The position numbers were made by a program, and so were the translations under genes. Below, in pieces: positions 6,953 through 13,706 of a stretch of DNA of 25,064 bases. Under the pieces are notes generated by a model. That model had not been told where the DNA came from. It worked only from the letters and a program-made list of their open reading frames with translations, and ran no database searches. Numbering within the stretch: the stretch's first letter is position 1; each line of letters starts with the position of its first letter. This stretch comes from Deltaproteobacteria bacterium (GTDB lineage Bacteria; Desulfobacterota; Deferrimicrobia; Deferrimicrobiales; Deferrimicrobiaceae), in assembly GCA_025357175.1 (NCBI GenBank), contig JANXPS010000034.1, forward strand, positions 1 through 25,064, in the 5' to 3' direction.

Positions 6953-8944
6953 ATGCAGACCAAACCACCGGAAGAAAAATTACCGTTCCTCAAGCGGGCC
7001 AAGCTCACGGTTTTCGGGGCGCCTCGCAATCTCTTCGACCCCAAGCTTTTCCACAACCTGTCGCTCATCGCGTTCTTCGCCTGGGTCGGCCTGGGTGCCG
7101 ATGGCATTTCGTCGTCGTGCTACGGCCCGGAAGAAGCGTTTCTCGCGCTCGGGAAGCACACGTCGCTCGCCGTCTTCGTCGCCCTGGCGACGGTCATCAC
7201 CGTCTTCATAATCTCGGGCAGCTATATGCAGATCATCGAGATGTTTCCCTCGGGTGGCGGCGGCTACATCGTGGCCTCGAAGCTGCTCGGCCCTCCGGCC
7301 GGCGTCATCTCGGGCTCGGCGCTCGTCATCGATTACGTGCTCACGATCACGATCTCGGTCGCCTCGGGCACCGACGCGGTATTCAGTTTCTGTCCGCCCG
7401 CCTGGATTGAATACAAGTTTCCGTTCGTCGCCCTGATCATCCTGTTTCTTTTATGGATCAACCTGCGCGGTGTGAAGGAGTCCGTCGCGTTCCTTACGCC
7501 GATCTTCATCGCCTTCATGGTCACGCACGTTCCGCTCGTCATCTATCTCATCGGCAAGCATTTCCCCCAGCTCCCCCAGGTCGCCGGCGCAGTCGGGGCG
7601 GACGTCTCGTCCGCGGTCCGGGAGGTCGGCTGGTTCGGCGTCGCGGCGGTCGTGATGAAGGCCTATTCGCTTGGCGCGGGGACGTTCACCGGAATCGAGG
7701 CCGTCTCCAACTCGATGCAGACGTTGCGCGAGCCGCGCATCCAGACCGGGCGGAAGGCGATGGTCTACATCGCCGTATCGCTGTCGGTGGTCGCGGGCGG
7801 CATCCTCATCGGCTATCTGCTCGAGGGCGTCCACCACATCCCGGGCAAGACGCTCAACGCCATCCTGCTCGAAAACGTGGCCGGCGGGTTGTGGGGCCCC
7901 GCGCTCGCCCCGATCGTCGTCGCCTTCGTGCTGGCCGCCGAGGCCGCGCTTCTGTTCGTCGCGGCACAGACCGGCTTCATCGACGGTCCGCAGGTGCTTT
8001 CCAGCATGGCGATCGATTCGTGGCTGCCGCACCGTTTCGCCCACCTGTCGCAGCGTCTCGTGCGCAAGTTCGGCGTCGGCTTCATGGGGCTGATGGCGTT
8101 CCTGATGCTCTACATCACGGGCGGTTCCGTCCGGCACCTGGTCGTCATGTACTCGATCAACGTGTTCATCACCTTTTCCCTTTCCCAGTTCGGAATGGTC
8201 GTCCACTGGTGGAAATTCCGGAACGAGGAGAAGCGCTGGAAGCACGGCATCATCATGAACGGCATCGGCTTCCTTCTCACCTTCTCGATCCTCCTGGTGA
8301 CGGTGTCCATGAAATTTACCGAAGGGGGTTGGGTGACGCTCGTCATCACCGGGATATTCGTCGGGCTCTGCTTCCTGACGCGAAGGCACTATCGCAGCGC
8401 GGCGAAGCAGCTCGAGCGCCTCGACGAATTGCTGACGATGCTGCCCGAGACGGGCACCGAGAAGCCGAAGCCGGTGCTCCGCAGGAACGCGCCCACCGCA
8501 GTCGTCCTGGTTTCCGGATACAACGGTCTCGGGATGCACGTCTTCTTCTCGATCGTCCGGTCGTTCCCCGGCACTTTCAAGAATTTCGTGTTCATTTCCG
8601 CGGGCGTCGTCGATTCGAGCGTGTTCAAGGGGATCGAGGAGATCGACCACCTCGTCCTGAGCGTCAAGGAAAACCTCGCGAAATACGAGTCGTTCGTCCA
8701 CGCCCACGGCTACTACGCCGAGACGCGCTACCAGGTCGGCACCGACGTGGTCGAGTCCGTCATGAATCTTGCCCGCGAGACCGTCGCCGACTTCCCCAAC
8801 TCCGTTTTCTTCTCCGGCCAGCTGCTGTTCGAGAACGAGAACGCCCTGACCCGGCTGCTCCACAACCAGACGTCATTCATGGTCCAGAAGCGGTTCGTCT
8901 TCGAGGGACTGTCGATGATCATCATGCCCGTCCGGGTGCTGTAA
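6953..8944 (+). CDS. APC-superfamily permease, KimA-like (putative potassium or amino-acid transporter)
   Basis: 663 residues from ATG 6953; the frame is closed by TGA at 6941, so no longer start exists. About 12 membrane segments fill residues ~35-460, including an ISGSYMQIIEMFPSGGGGYI stretch typical of the APC fold. Near the first segment, GADGISSSCYGPEEAF carries Asp50 and Tyr57. The same spacing (Asp, then Tyr seven residues on) is found in the proton-coupled potassium importer KimA of Bacillus subtilis, as I recall it. A soluble C-terminal region of ~195 residues follows, with a VVLVSGYNGLGMH start that resembles a nucleotide-binding/USP-like fold. KimA also has such a cytosolic domain. 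Substrate cannot be fixed from sequence alone: potassium is the favoured guess, amino acids the alternative. It has its own candidate promoter and a GC-rich hairpin without a T-run just after its stop (8946-8967). Confidence 0.85.
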   Translation: MQTKPPEEKLPFLKRAKLTVFGAPRNLFDPKLFHNLSLIAFFAWVGLGADGISSSCYGPEEAFLALGKHTSLAVFVALATVITVFIISGSYMQIIEMFPSGGGGYIVASKLLGPPAGVISGSALVIDYVLTITISVASGTDAVFSFCPPAWIEYKFPFVALIILFLLWINLRGVKESVAFLTPIFIAFMVTHVPLVIYLIGKHFPQLPQVAGAVGADVSSAVREVGWFGVAAVVMKAYSLGAGTFTGIEAVSNSMQTLREPRIQTGRKAMVYIAVSLSVVAGGILIGYLLEGVHHIPGKTLNAILLENVAGGLWGPALAPIVVAFVLAAEAALLFVAAQTGFIDGPQVLSSMAIDSWLPHRFAHLSQRLVRKFGVGFMGLMAFLMLYITGGSVRHLVVMYSINVFITFSLSQFGMVVHWWKFRNEEKRWKHGIIMNGIGFLLTFSILLVTVSMKFTEGGWVTLVITGIFVGLCFLTRRHYRSAAKQLERLDELLTMLPETGTEKPKPVLRRNAPTAVVLVSGYNGLGMHVFFSIVRSFPGTFKNFVFISAGVVDSSVFKGIEEIDHLVLSVKENLAKYESFVHAHGYYAETRYQVGTDVVESVMNLARETVADFPNSVFFSGQLLFENENALTRLLHNQTSFMVQKRFVFEGLSMIIMPVRVL

Positions 8945-9022
8945 ACGCGCGTTCCCTGCTTCGCGCGCACGGCGAGGGGTCTCTCCTCCGGGTCGGCACA
9001 ATGCTCTCCAGCTAGCGCCACG

Positions 9023-9151
9023 CGGGGGCACCCTTCCCGGGGGACGTCTGGCTCACCCATCCATGGGTTCGCTGCGACTCCATACCCCTCGCGGCCCCAT
9101 CCCTGGGGCCTGAACCTGCTCGGGGCATAGGCCCCCGTCCAGGGACCCCCG
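9023..9151 (+). repeat. Repeat module A (diverged copy)
   Basis: Ends are inverted repeats of each other: CGGGGGCACCCTT at the left and the complement of CCAGGGACCCCCG at the right, with one gap. A central hairpin-forming CCCATCCATGGG (9056-9067) corresponds to CCATCCATGG in module B. The sequence differs from module B at many places, yet the ends still pair. Confidence 0.65.
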
Positions 9152-9450
9152 CTCAGGCGTACGCCGGAGAGCGTGAGGCCTCGATACGCGACACCCGCCC
9201 CTCGCCGTGCGGCTACGCCGGGGGTCGCATTCCGCCAGCACCGCCTCCGGGGAATATTTCCCGCAACCTCCGGTTCGCCGAACATCCTGTTCGGCTTCCT
9301 GCCGTGTCCCTCGCTCCCGCCGTCCAGGCTTCGCGAGGGCCACATGGCCGCCCGAGCGGAAAAGCTTCGCCGAAGGCTCAAACCGTCATGCGGAATGCCG
9401 TGTGGATACACTGTCGCGTCATTGGTCGCTATTCCCGGCATGCGGAACGG

Positions 9451-9588
9451 CTCAGGGTGCCCTTTTCCGGGGGCGTGTGCCCCGAGCGTTCTGGGGCGCC
9501 ATGGATGGCGCCGCGAGCCTGGGCACCCGAGGCGCAGCAAGTGCATGGATGCGGGAGCAAGCCGTCCGCCGGAAAAGGGTACCCTGAG
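9451..9588 (-). repeat. Repeat module B with 22-base terminal inverted repeats
   Basis: 138 bases. The left end (9451-9472, CTCAGGGTGCCCTTTTCCGG plus GG) is the inverted complement of the right end (9567-9588) at 20 of 22 positions. Inside is GGCGCC-ATGGAT-GGCGCC (9495-9512), an 8-base inverted repeat with a 2-base centre. The module could fold into one long hairpin with a branched head. Confidence 0.7.
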
Positions 9589-9630
9589 ACGCCGAGCAGG
9601 ACGGGCAACAGGCGATGCCCTCTCCGCGGG

Positions 9631-9662
9631 TGCCATCGTGCGGGTGTGCCATCGTGCGGGTT
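9631..9662 (+). repeat. 16-base tandem duplication upstream of the 9765 operon
   Basis: TGCCATCGTGCGGGTG (9631-9646) is followed at once by TGCCATCGTGCGGGTT (9647-9662), 15 of 16 the same. The second copy runs into the candidate -35 hexamer TTGACG at 9661. Confidence 0.8.
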
Positions 9663-9691
9663 GACGGGTGCCGGCTGGTGGGGGATTATAG
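9661..9691 (+). promoter_or_regulatory. Candidate sigma-70-type promoter for the PA2779-like operon
   Basis: TTGACG (9661-9666) and TTATAG (9686-9691) with a 19-base spacer, in an A/T-rich patch (GGGATTATAGATATACTC) that stands out from the GC-rich surroundings. TATACT at 9693-9698 is an alternative -10. The leader to ATG 9765 would be about 65 bases. Confidence 0.4.
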
Positions 9692-9764
9692 ATATACTCA
9701 ATCGGTCAGCGTTCGGGATGGCGGCGACGCCGTCCCGTCGAAGTTTTCTTCAGGAGGCAACGAG

Positions 9765-10169
9765 ATGGCTTTTATCCGCAGGGCGGGCTGGTTCGTGGTT
9801 GTGGCGGTGATGATGGCGGGATGGATGGGCGTGCTTTCGGGCGCGCGCGGCGTCGCCGAGGCGGCCGTGATCGCCTCGCACGGCACGAACGCGTCGGTTG
9901 CGGCTTCGGCAGGCGATCTTTCGAAGATGCAGGCGTTTCTCGAGAGCAAGGTCGTCGTCCAGAAACTGGCCGACTACGGCGTCTCGCCCTCGGAAGCTTT
10001 GTCCAAGGTCAGGCAGATGAGCGAATCCGACCTGCACCGGCTGGCGTCGATGACCGATCGGGCGGCCGCCGGCGGAGACATCATCGGACCGCTGATCGGA
10101 ATCGCCATCCTCGTGATCCTCGTGATCGTCATTCTCAAGCTGCTCAACAAGGAGATCATCATCCGTTGA
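9765..10169 (+). CDS. PA2779-family small membrane protein
   Basis: 134 residues from ATG 9765, chosen because AGGAGG (9752-9757) sits 7 bases upstream; a longer open frame exists but lacks such a site. There is an N-terminal signal/membrane segment (about 8-34), a soluble helical middle with AFLESKVVVQKLADYGVSPS and MSESDLHRLASM, then Gly-Gly followed by a C-terminal membrane segment (~107-127) and a short charged tail. This layout (signal, helical domain with a GVSPSEA turn, GGD, C-terminal helix) matches the PA2779 family, which I know mainly as a neighbour of C39-type peptidases. The function is not established. It overlaps the peptidase gene by one base (TGATG), so the two are made together. 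The helical middle may be a partner or substrate of that peptidase. Confidence 0.8.
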   Translation: MAFIRRAGWFVVVAVMMAGWMGVLSGARGVAEAAVIASHGTNASVAASAGDLSKMQAFLESKVVVQKLADYGVSPSEALSKVRQMSESDLHRLASMTDRAAAGGDIIGPLIGIAILVILVIVILKLLNKEIIIR

Positions 10170-10732
10170 TGCGCTCCTCCCCTCGTCTTTTCGGCGCCGC
10201 CCTGCTGCTGGGCGGTGCCTTGTTTCTTTCCGCGGGTTGCTCGACCCGTCCGCTCACGATGACCTCGGTCGACGGCCCCCTGTTCTTCATCCCCGGCGTG
10301 CCGTTCCTGCAACAGCAGGAAGAAACTTGCGGTCCGTCCTCGCTCGCCATGATGCTCCGCTTCCTCGGCGGGAACCAGACGACGGCCGAGCTGATGGCCG
10401 AAACGCGCACCGAGGCGCTTCGGGGGGCCTTGATCACGGACCTCGCGACGGCTGCCAAGCGGCGGGGATTCTCGGCCGCGATCGTCGATCTAGACCTGGC
10501 CCGGCTGAAGGCGTCGATCGACTCGGGGACCCCGGCCATCCTGCTCGTGGACCAGGGATTCCTGGTATACAGCGTCCCGCATTACCTGGTCGCGTACGGA
10601 TACACGGCCGACGGCGTCATCGTGCATACGGGGAAAACATCCGGTGCGGTGATCGCCGCGAAAACGCTTGACGCGCAGTGGGCCAGGATGGGCCGCCTCG
10701 CGCTGATCGTCTCTCCGGGGAAGAAGCGATGA
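10169..10732 (+). CDS. C39-type cysteine peptidase-like lipoprotein (PA2778-like, peptidase part)
   Basis: 187 residues; ATG overlaps the previous stop by one base. The N-terminus has a lipoprotein signal with a predicted lipidated Cys24 (LSAGC), so the protein is exported and anchored in a membrane. The peptidase fold of C39 type follows: a Gln stretch before Cys54 in EETCGPSS (oxyanion Gln and nucleophile) and His138 in SVPHYLVAYGY. The third, acidic residue of the classical triad is not clear; the strand after His reads VIVHTGK. C39 enzymes cleave after double-glycine leaders in bacteriocin export, but here the peptidase is a free lipoprotein without an ABC transporter. In Pseudomonas PA2778 this domain is joined to TPR repeats. 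Here the TPRs are in the next gene, which overlaps by 4 bases (ATGA). A Gly-Gly occurs in the upstream PA2779-like protein. Confidence 0.82.
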   Translation: MRSSPRLFGAALLLGGALFLSAGCSTRPLTMTSVDGPLFFIPGVPFLQQQEETCGPSSLAMMLRFLGGNQTTAELMAETRTEALRGALITDLATAAKRRGFSAAIVDLDLARLKASIDSGTPAILLVDQGFLVYSVPHYLVAYGYTADGVIVHTGKTSGAVIAAKTLDAQWARMGRLALIVSPGKKR

Positions 10733-11211
10733 GGCGGGCAATCGCGCTCTGGATCCTGGCGGTGCTGTCGCTCTGCGGGTGCGCCGGCCACATGCCGCAG
10801 ATCGTGACGCTTTCCGACCCGCTGACCGCCGAGGAGCACGTCATCCTCGGGGTCGGATACGAGCAGCAGGGCGAATTCGTCATCGCGCAGAAGGAGTACG
10901 GGCGTGCGCTCAAGAAAGACCCGCGCTGCTTCCAGGCTCGCGTGAACCTGGGCAACGTCGCCCTCGCCGAGCGGGAATACCTGACGGCCAGGAAGCAGTA
11001 TCTTCGAGCGCTCGACATCCGCCCGGGCGACCCGGAAGCGACGAACAACCTCGCGATGGCGGCGACGCTCTCGGGCGACGTCAAACACATGGAGGATTCG
11101 AAGCGGCGGATGGATGCGGTGCTCGCCGACCCGGACCACCGGATTCCGGTGCTGCTCGATACGATGAAGGAACTGGAAAAGGCCATCGCCCGCTCGAAGG
11201 AGCCGGCGTAA
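10729..11211 (+). CDS. TPR-repeat lipoprotein
   Basis: 160 residues from ATG 10729, overlapping the peptidase stop (ATGA). A short signal peptide ends at LCGC, with Cys18 as the predicted lipidated residue. Two to three tetratricopeptide repeats follow (about 37-110): AEEHVILGVGYEQQGEFVIA, RALKKDPRCFQARVNLGNVA and RALDIRPGDPEATNNLAMAA. The tail (~115-160) is helical and charged. TPRs bind partner proteins. In PA2778-type proteins they are fused to the C39 domain, so this protein probably docks with the peptidase in the periplasm or at the membrane. The stop is 24 bases before moaA, whose promoter lies in that gap. Confidence 0.85.
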   Translation: MRRAIALWILAVLSLCGCAGHMPQIVTLSDPLTAEEHVILGVGYEQQGEFVIAQKEYGRALKKDPRCFQARVNLGNVALAEREYLTARKQYLRALDIRPGDPEATNNLAMAATLSGDVKHMEDSKRRMDAVLADPDHRIPVLLDTMKELEKAIARSKEPA

Positions 11212-11220
11212 ATCCGTCTC

Positions 11221-11229
11221 TGCTAGAAT
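11221..11229 (+). promoter_or_regulatory. Extended -10 promoter element for moaA, placed for a leaderless transcript
   Basis: TGCTAGAAT: extended -10 TG, then TAGAAT (11224-11229; 5 of 6 to TATAAT). A start about 7 bases downstream falls on or next to the moaA ATG at 11236. There is no Shine-Dalgarno sequence between the element and the ATG (AAACAT), which fits a leaderless message. Confidence 0.5.
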
Positions 11230-11235
11230 AAACAT

Positions 11236-12210
11236 ATGCTGACAGACGCTTTCGGCCGAAAGGTCGATTACCTCCGACTTTCCATCACCGACCGCTGCAA
11301 CCTGCGCTGCGTCTACTGCATGCCGCCGGAAGGGATTCCCCTCAAGCCGGCTTCCGAGATTCTCTCCTACGACGAACTGCTCCGAATCGCCCGGGTGGCG
11401 GCCTCCCTCGGGGTCCGCAAGGTGCGCGTGACAGGAGGCGAACCGCTGGTGCGGGGCGGCCTCGTCGATTTCATCCGCGACCTCGCCCGGATCCCCGGCA
11501 TCGAGGATCTGGCGATGACGACGAACGGCATCGGGTTGGCCGAACTGGCGGCGCCGCTCAAGACGGCGGGGCTCCGGCGGGTCAACGTCAGCCTCGACAC
11601 GATCCGGCGGGACCGGTTTGCGGAGATCACCCGGTGCGACCGGCTTCCCGAGGTGCTGGCTGGAATAGAAGGGGCCATCCGGGCGGAACTTTCCCCGGTG
11701 AAGATCAACGTGGTGCTTCTGCACGGGCTGCTGCCCGGCGAGGTCGACGACTTCCTTTCGATGGCGCGCGAAAGACAGGTCACGGTCCGCTTCATCGAAC
11801 GGATGCCGATCGGCTGCGCCCCGTCCGAAGGCTATGTGTCCGCGGACGGCATCCGCGACCGGATCCTCTCGCTGCCCGGCGCCCGCCCCGCGGTCGGCGG
11901 CCGCCCGGCGGCCTCGCTCGACTACGACATCCCCGGGTTCGCCGGCAGGGTGGGGCTGATATCGCCCGTCTCCCGAAAATTCTGCTCCGACTGCAACCGT
12001 TTGCGCGTCACGTCGGTCGGCCATTTGCGCAACTGCCTTTTCGGACGCGAGACGCTCGACTTGCGACGGCTGATGCGGAACGGCGGAGACGACGAGGTGG
12101 TCGCCGCAATGATCCGTCAGGCCGTGGCATCCAAGACCGAAGGGCACGACCTGTGCGGCAGCGGTTCGGTCCCGTCAGCCGCCGAACCGATGTCGCGCGT
12201 CGGCGGGTAG
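11236..12210 (+). CDS. moaA: GTP 3',8-cyclase MoaA (molybdenum cofactor biosynthesis)
   Basis: 324 residues from ATG 11236. This radical SAM enzyme makes the first step of molybdopterin synthesis, converting GTP to (8S)-3',8-cyclo-7,8-dihydroguanosine 5'-triphosphate. The N-terminal cluster motif is Cys21-x3-Cys25-x2-Cys28 (DRCNLRCVYCMPP). The GGEP SAM-binding motif follows at VTGGEPLVR. The second 4Fe-4S site that holds GTP is Cys250-x2-Cys253-x13-Cys267 (KFCSDCNRLR, then RNCLFG). The C-terminus ends in the essential Gly-Gly (MSRVGG). Length is normal for the family. No other molybdenum cofactor genes are in the window. There is no ribosome-binding site in front, and a -10-like element sits right before the ATG. 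A radical SAM gene starts 6 bases after the stop. Confidence 0.97.
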   Translation: MLTDAFGRKVDYLRLSITDRCNLRCVYCMPPEGIPLKPASEILSYDELLRIARVAASLGVRKVRVTGGEPLVRGGLVDFIRDLARIPGIEDLAMTTNGIGLAELAAPLKTAGLRRVNVSLDTIRRDRFAEITRCDRLPEVLAGIEGAIRAELSPVKINVVLLHGLLPGEVDDFLSMARERQVTVRFIERMPIGCAPSEGYVSADGIRDRILSLPGARPAVGGRPAASLDYDIPGFAGRVGLISPVSRKFCSDCNRLRVTSVGHLRNCLFGRETLDLRRLMRNGGDDEVVAAMIRQAVASKTEGHDLCGSGSVPSAAEPMSRVGG

Positions 12211-12215
12211 GCCGC

Positions 12216-13196
12216 TTGCCGGGTTCCGTCCCGTCCCCGCTGAATCCCGAGCTGCGCTACAACAATTACGGGAGCTGGATTCGGCGCCGCCTGGGGTATT
12301 CCGCGATCCGGATCGGCGTGGACGGCGGTTTCTCGTGCCCCAACCGGGACACGGCCGGGGCGGGTTGCTTCTACTGCAACAACGAGGGATTCACCCCGGG
12401 AATCCGTCACCCGGACCTTTCGATTTCAGGGCAGCTCCGGATCGGCATCGAGCGGGTGCGCCCGGGCCGCAAGGCGGCGTGGGCCGGAAAGAGCGGGCTG
12501 CGCTTCTTCGCATATTTCCAGCGATTCAGCAACACGCACGCGCCTCCTGAAACGCTCGACCGGCTCTACCGGGAGGCGCTGGCCCATCCGGAAGTCGAGG
12601 GGCTCGTCGTGGGAACCCGGCCCGATTGCCTGGGGCCCGAAGTCCTCGACGTCCTGCGGGCGATCGCCCGCGACCGGTATCTTATGGTCGAGGTCGGATT
12701 GCAGTCGGTATCCGACCCGGTGCTTGCGCGGATCGGCCGGGGACACAGCGCCGCGGATTTCGAAAATTCGGTTCGAAGCCTCCGGGCGTCGGGGATCGAC
12801 GTCGGCGCGCACCTGATCCACGGCCTGCCGGGCGATACGCTTGACGGGTTCGTCGGGGCGGCCCGGCTCCTGTCGGCCCTCGACATCCAGGGCGTCAAGC
12901 TTCACCACTTCCACGTCGTGGCGGGAACGCGGGCCGAGCGCGAGTGGCGAGCAGGGCTGATCACGGTGCCGGGCTACGGGGAATACGTTTCGGCCTGCGC
13001 CGATTTTCTCGAAATGTTATCGCCGGATATCGCGGTGATGCGCCTTTCAGGCGAGGCGTCCGACGGCATGCTGCTGGCGCCCCGCTGGGAACACGACGGC
13101 GAACGGTTCGCCCACGACGTGACGCGCGAGCTGACGCGGCGCGGCAGCTACCAGGGACTTAGGTCCGAAACCCAGATCGACGAATCCAAGAGGTAA
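12216..13196 (+). CDS. Radical SAM protein, TIGR01212/YhcC-like family
   Basis: 326 residues from TTG 12216, the only start codon close upstream of the conserved N-terminus (RYNNYGSWIRRRLG); a GGGTAGG lies just before it. The cluster-binding cysteines have the wide spacing of this family, Cys41-x9-Cys51-x2-Cys54 (CPNRDTAGAGCFYC), instead of CxxxCxxC. Other family features are FFAYFQRFSNTHAP, GTRPDCL, VEVGLQS and HLIHGLPGDT. The protein is related to Elp3-like and HemN-like radical SAM enzymes. The exact reaction of YhcC proteins is not settled in my knowledge, and a role in RNA or small-molecule modification is possible. It sits 6 bases behind moaA and 6 bases before the thioesterase gene, so the three are probably one operon. 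Confidence 0.9.
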   Translation: MPGSVPSPLNPELRYNNYGSWIRRRLGYSAIRIGVDGGFSCPNRDTAGAGCFYCNNEGFTPGIRHPDLSISGQLRIGIERVRPGRKAAWAGKSGLRFFAYFQRFSNTHAPPETLDRLYREALAHPEVEGLVVGTRPDCLGPEVLDVLRAIARDRYLMVEVGLQSVSDPVLARIGRGHSAADFENSVRSLRASGIDVGAHLIHGLPGDTLDGFVGAARLLSALDIQGVKLHHFHVVAGTRAEREWRAGLITVPGYGEYVSACADFLEMLSPDIAVMRLSGEASDGMLLAPRWEHDGERFAHDVTRELTRRGSYQGLRSETQIDESKR

Positions 13197-13202
13197 TTCC
13201 GC

Positions 13203-13706
13203 ATGCCGAACGACGGACCTGAATTCCTGCCCCACTCCTCGGGCTGTTTCCTGTGCGGCGACGAGAACGTCCACGGCGTCCGGACTTCGTTTTTCGTCGA
13301 GGGGAACGCGGTGAAGGCGAGGCTGTCGCTACCGGCGCATGTGAACGGCTACAAGGGGGTCGCCCACGGCGGGGTGGTCGCGGCGCTGCTCGACGAGACG
13401 ATGGGCTGGTCGGCCACGGTGTTCGGCGGGAAGCACCCGATGTACGTCACGGCCGAGCTGACGGTGAAATACATCGCGCCGATTCCCGTGGGGGAGCCGG
13501 TCGAAGTCGTCGCCCGGCTGGTCGAGGATCGGGGAAGGGTTGCGTACGCCGAGGCGGAACTTCTGCACGGAGGCAAGGCGCTCGCCCGCTCGACCGGCAA
13601 GTTCATGCCCATGAGCGATGCGGCCACGGCGCAGGTCATGCCCTACCTCAGGTTCGACCGGTGCCGGGCTTTCGCGACGCTGTTCGGCCGGAACGAGGCG
13701 CGTTAA
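13203..13706 (+). CDS. Hotdog-fold thioesterase, PaaI/YigI-like
   Basis: 167 residues from ATG 13203, with AAGAGG about 9 bases upstream. Single hotdog domain: AHGGVVAALLDETMG (HGG at 55-57) is the hallmark helix of PaaI-type acyl-CoA thioesterases, with VTAELTVKYIAPIPVGEPVE forming the following strands. The N-terminus has Cys15-x2-Cys18 (GCFLCGDENVHG), common in one PaaI-like subgroup. It probably hydrolyses an acyl- or aryl-CoA thioester in the cytoplasm; the substrate is unknown. Its TAA overlaps the TAA of the convergent receptor gene by three bases (both stops share TTAA at 13703-13706), and no terminator separates them. Confidence 0.88.
   Translation: MPNDGPEFLPHSSGCFLCGDENVHGVRTSFFVEGNAVKARLSLPAHVNGYKGVAHGGVVAALLDETMGWSATVFGGKHPMYVTAELTVKYIAPIPVGEPVEVVARLVEDRGRVAYAEAELLHGGKALARSTGKFMPMSDAATAQVMPYLRFDRCRAFATLFGRNEAR

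Larger units (their letters stand above)
9023..9588. repeat. Composite repeat element: two inverted ~130-base modules around a ~300-base core
   Basis: Module A (9023-9151, plus) and module B (9588-9451, minus) align along almost their whole length when B is read on the minus strand. Shared blocks, in order, include ACCCTT, CCGG, GGACG, GCTC, CATCCATG, GCTGCG, CTCGCGGC, GCTCGGGGCA and GCCCCCG. They face each other, so the 566-base unit has long imperfect inverted ends. The core (9152-9450) carries more small palindromes: 9277-9295, 9338-9349 and the near-palindrome GGGGAATATTTCCC at 9249-9262. There is no transposase. Possible natures are a non-autonomous (MITE-like) element, a genome-wide structured intergenic repeat or a structured RNA. 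Target-site duplications were not evident. Confidence 0.7.
8945..9764. other. 820-base region without a convincing gene
   Basis: Several overlapping open frames exist on both strands, but none shows a recognisable domain, a good ribosome-binding site or a sensible composition (they are rich in Arg, Gly, Pro, Ser). The region instead contains the inverted-module element 9023-9588, short palindromes such as 9277-9295 (GCCGAACA, 3-base loop, TGTTCGGC) and 9338-9349 (GGCCACATGGCC), and a 16-base tandem duplication. It ends in the promoter and ribosome-binding site of the next gene. Confidence 0.75.

Noticed and set aside
8946..8967. Hairpin with CGCGCG arms after the permease as a terminator
   Set aside because: There is a 10-base loop and no T-run on the plus strand, so it does not meet the usual form of an intrinsic terminator.
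9023..9588. CRISPR array or insertion sequence
   Set aside because: There are only two diverged inverted modules, no regular spacers and no transposase frame.
9565..9604. Target-site duplication around repeat module B
   Set aside because: The flanks (ACGG on the left, ACGC on the right) do not give a convincing direct repeat.
8728..9636. Minus-strand open frame of 302 codons through the repeat gap, and plus-strand frames there
   Set aside because: The translations only reflect the inverted repeat modules, no family or ribosome-binding site is visible, and the frame runs into the 3' end of the permease gene.
11206..11235. Moco riboswitch before moaA
   Set aside because: Only 24 bases separate moaA from the previous stop, far too short for that RNA.
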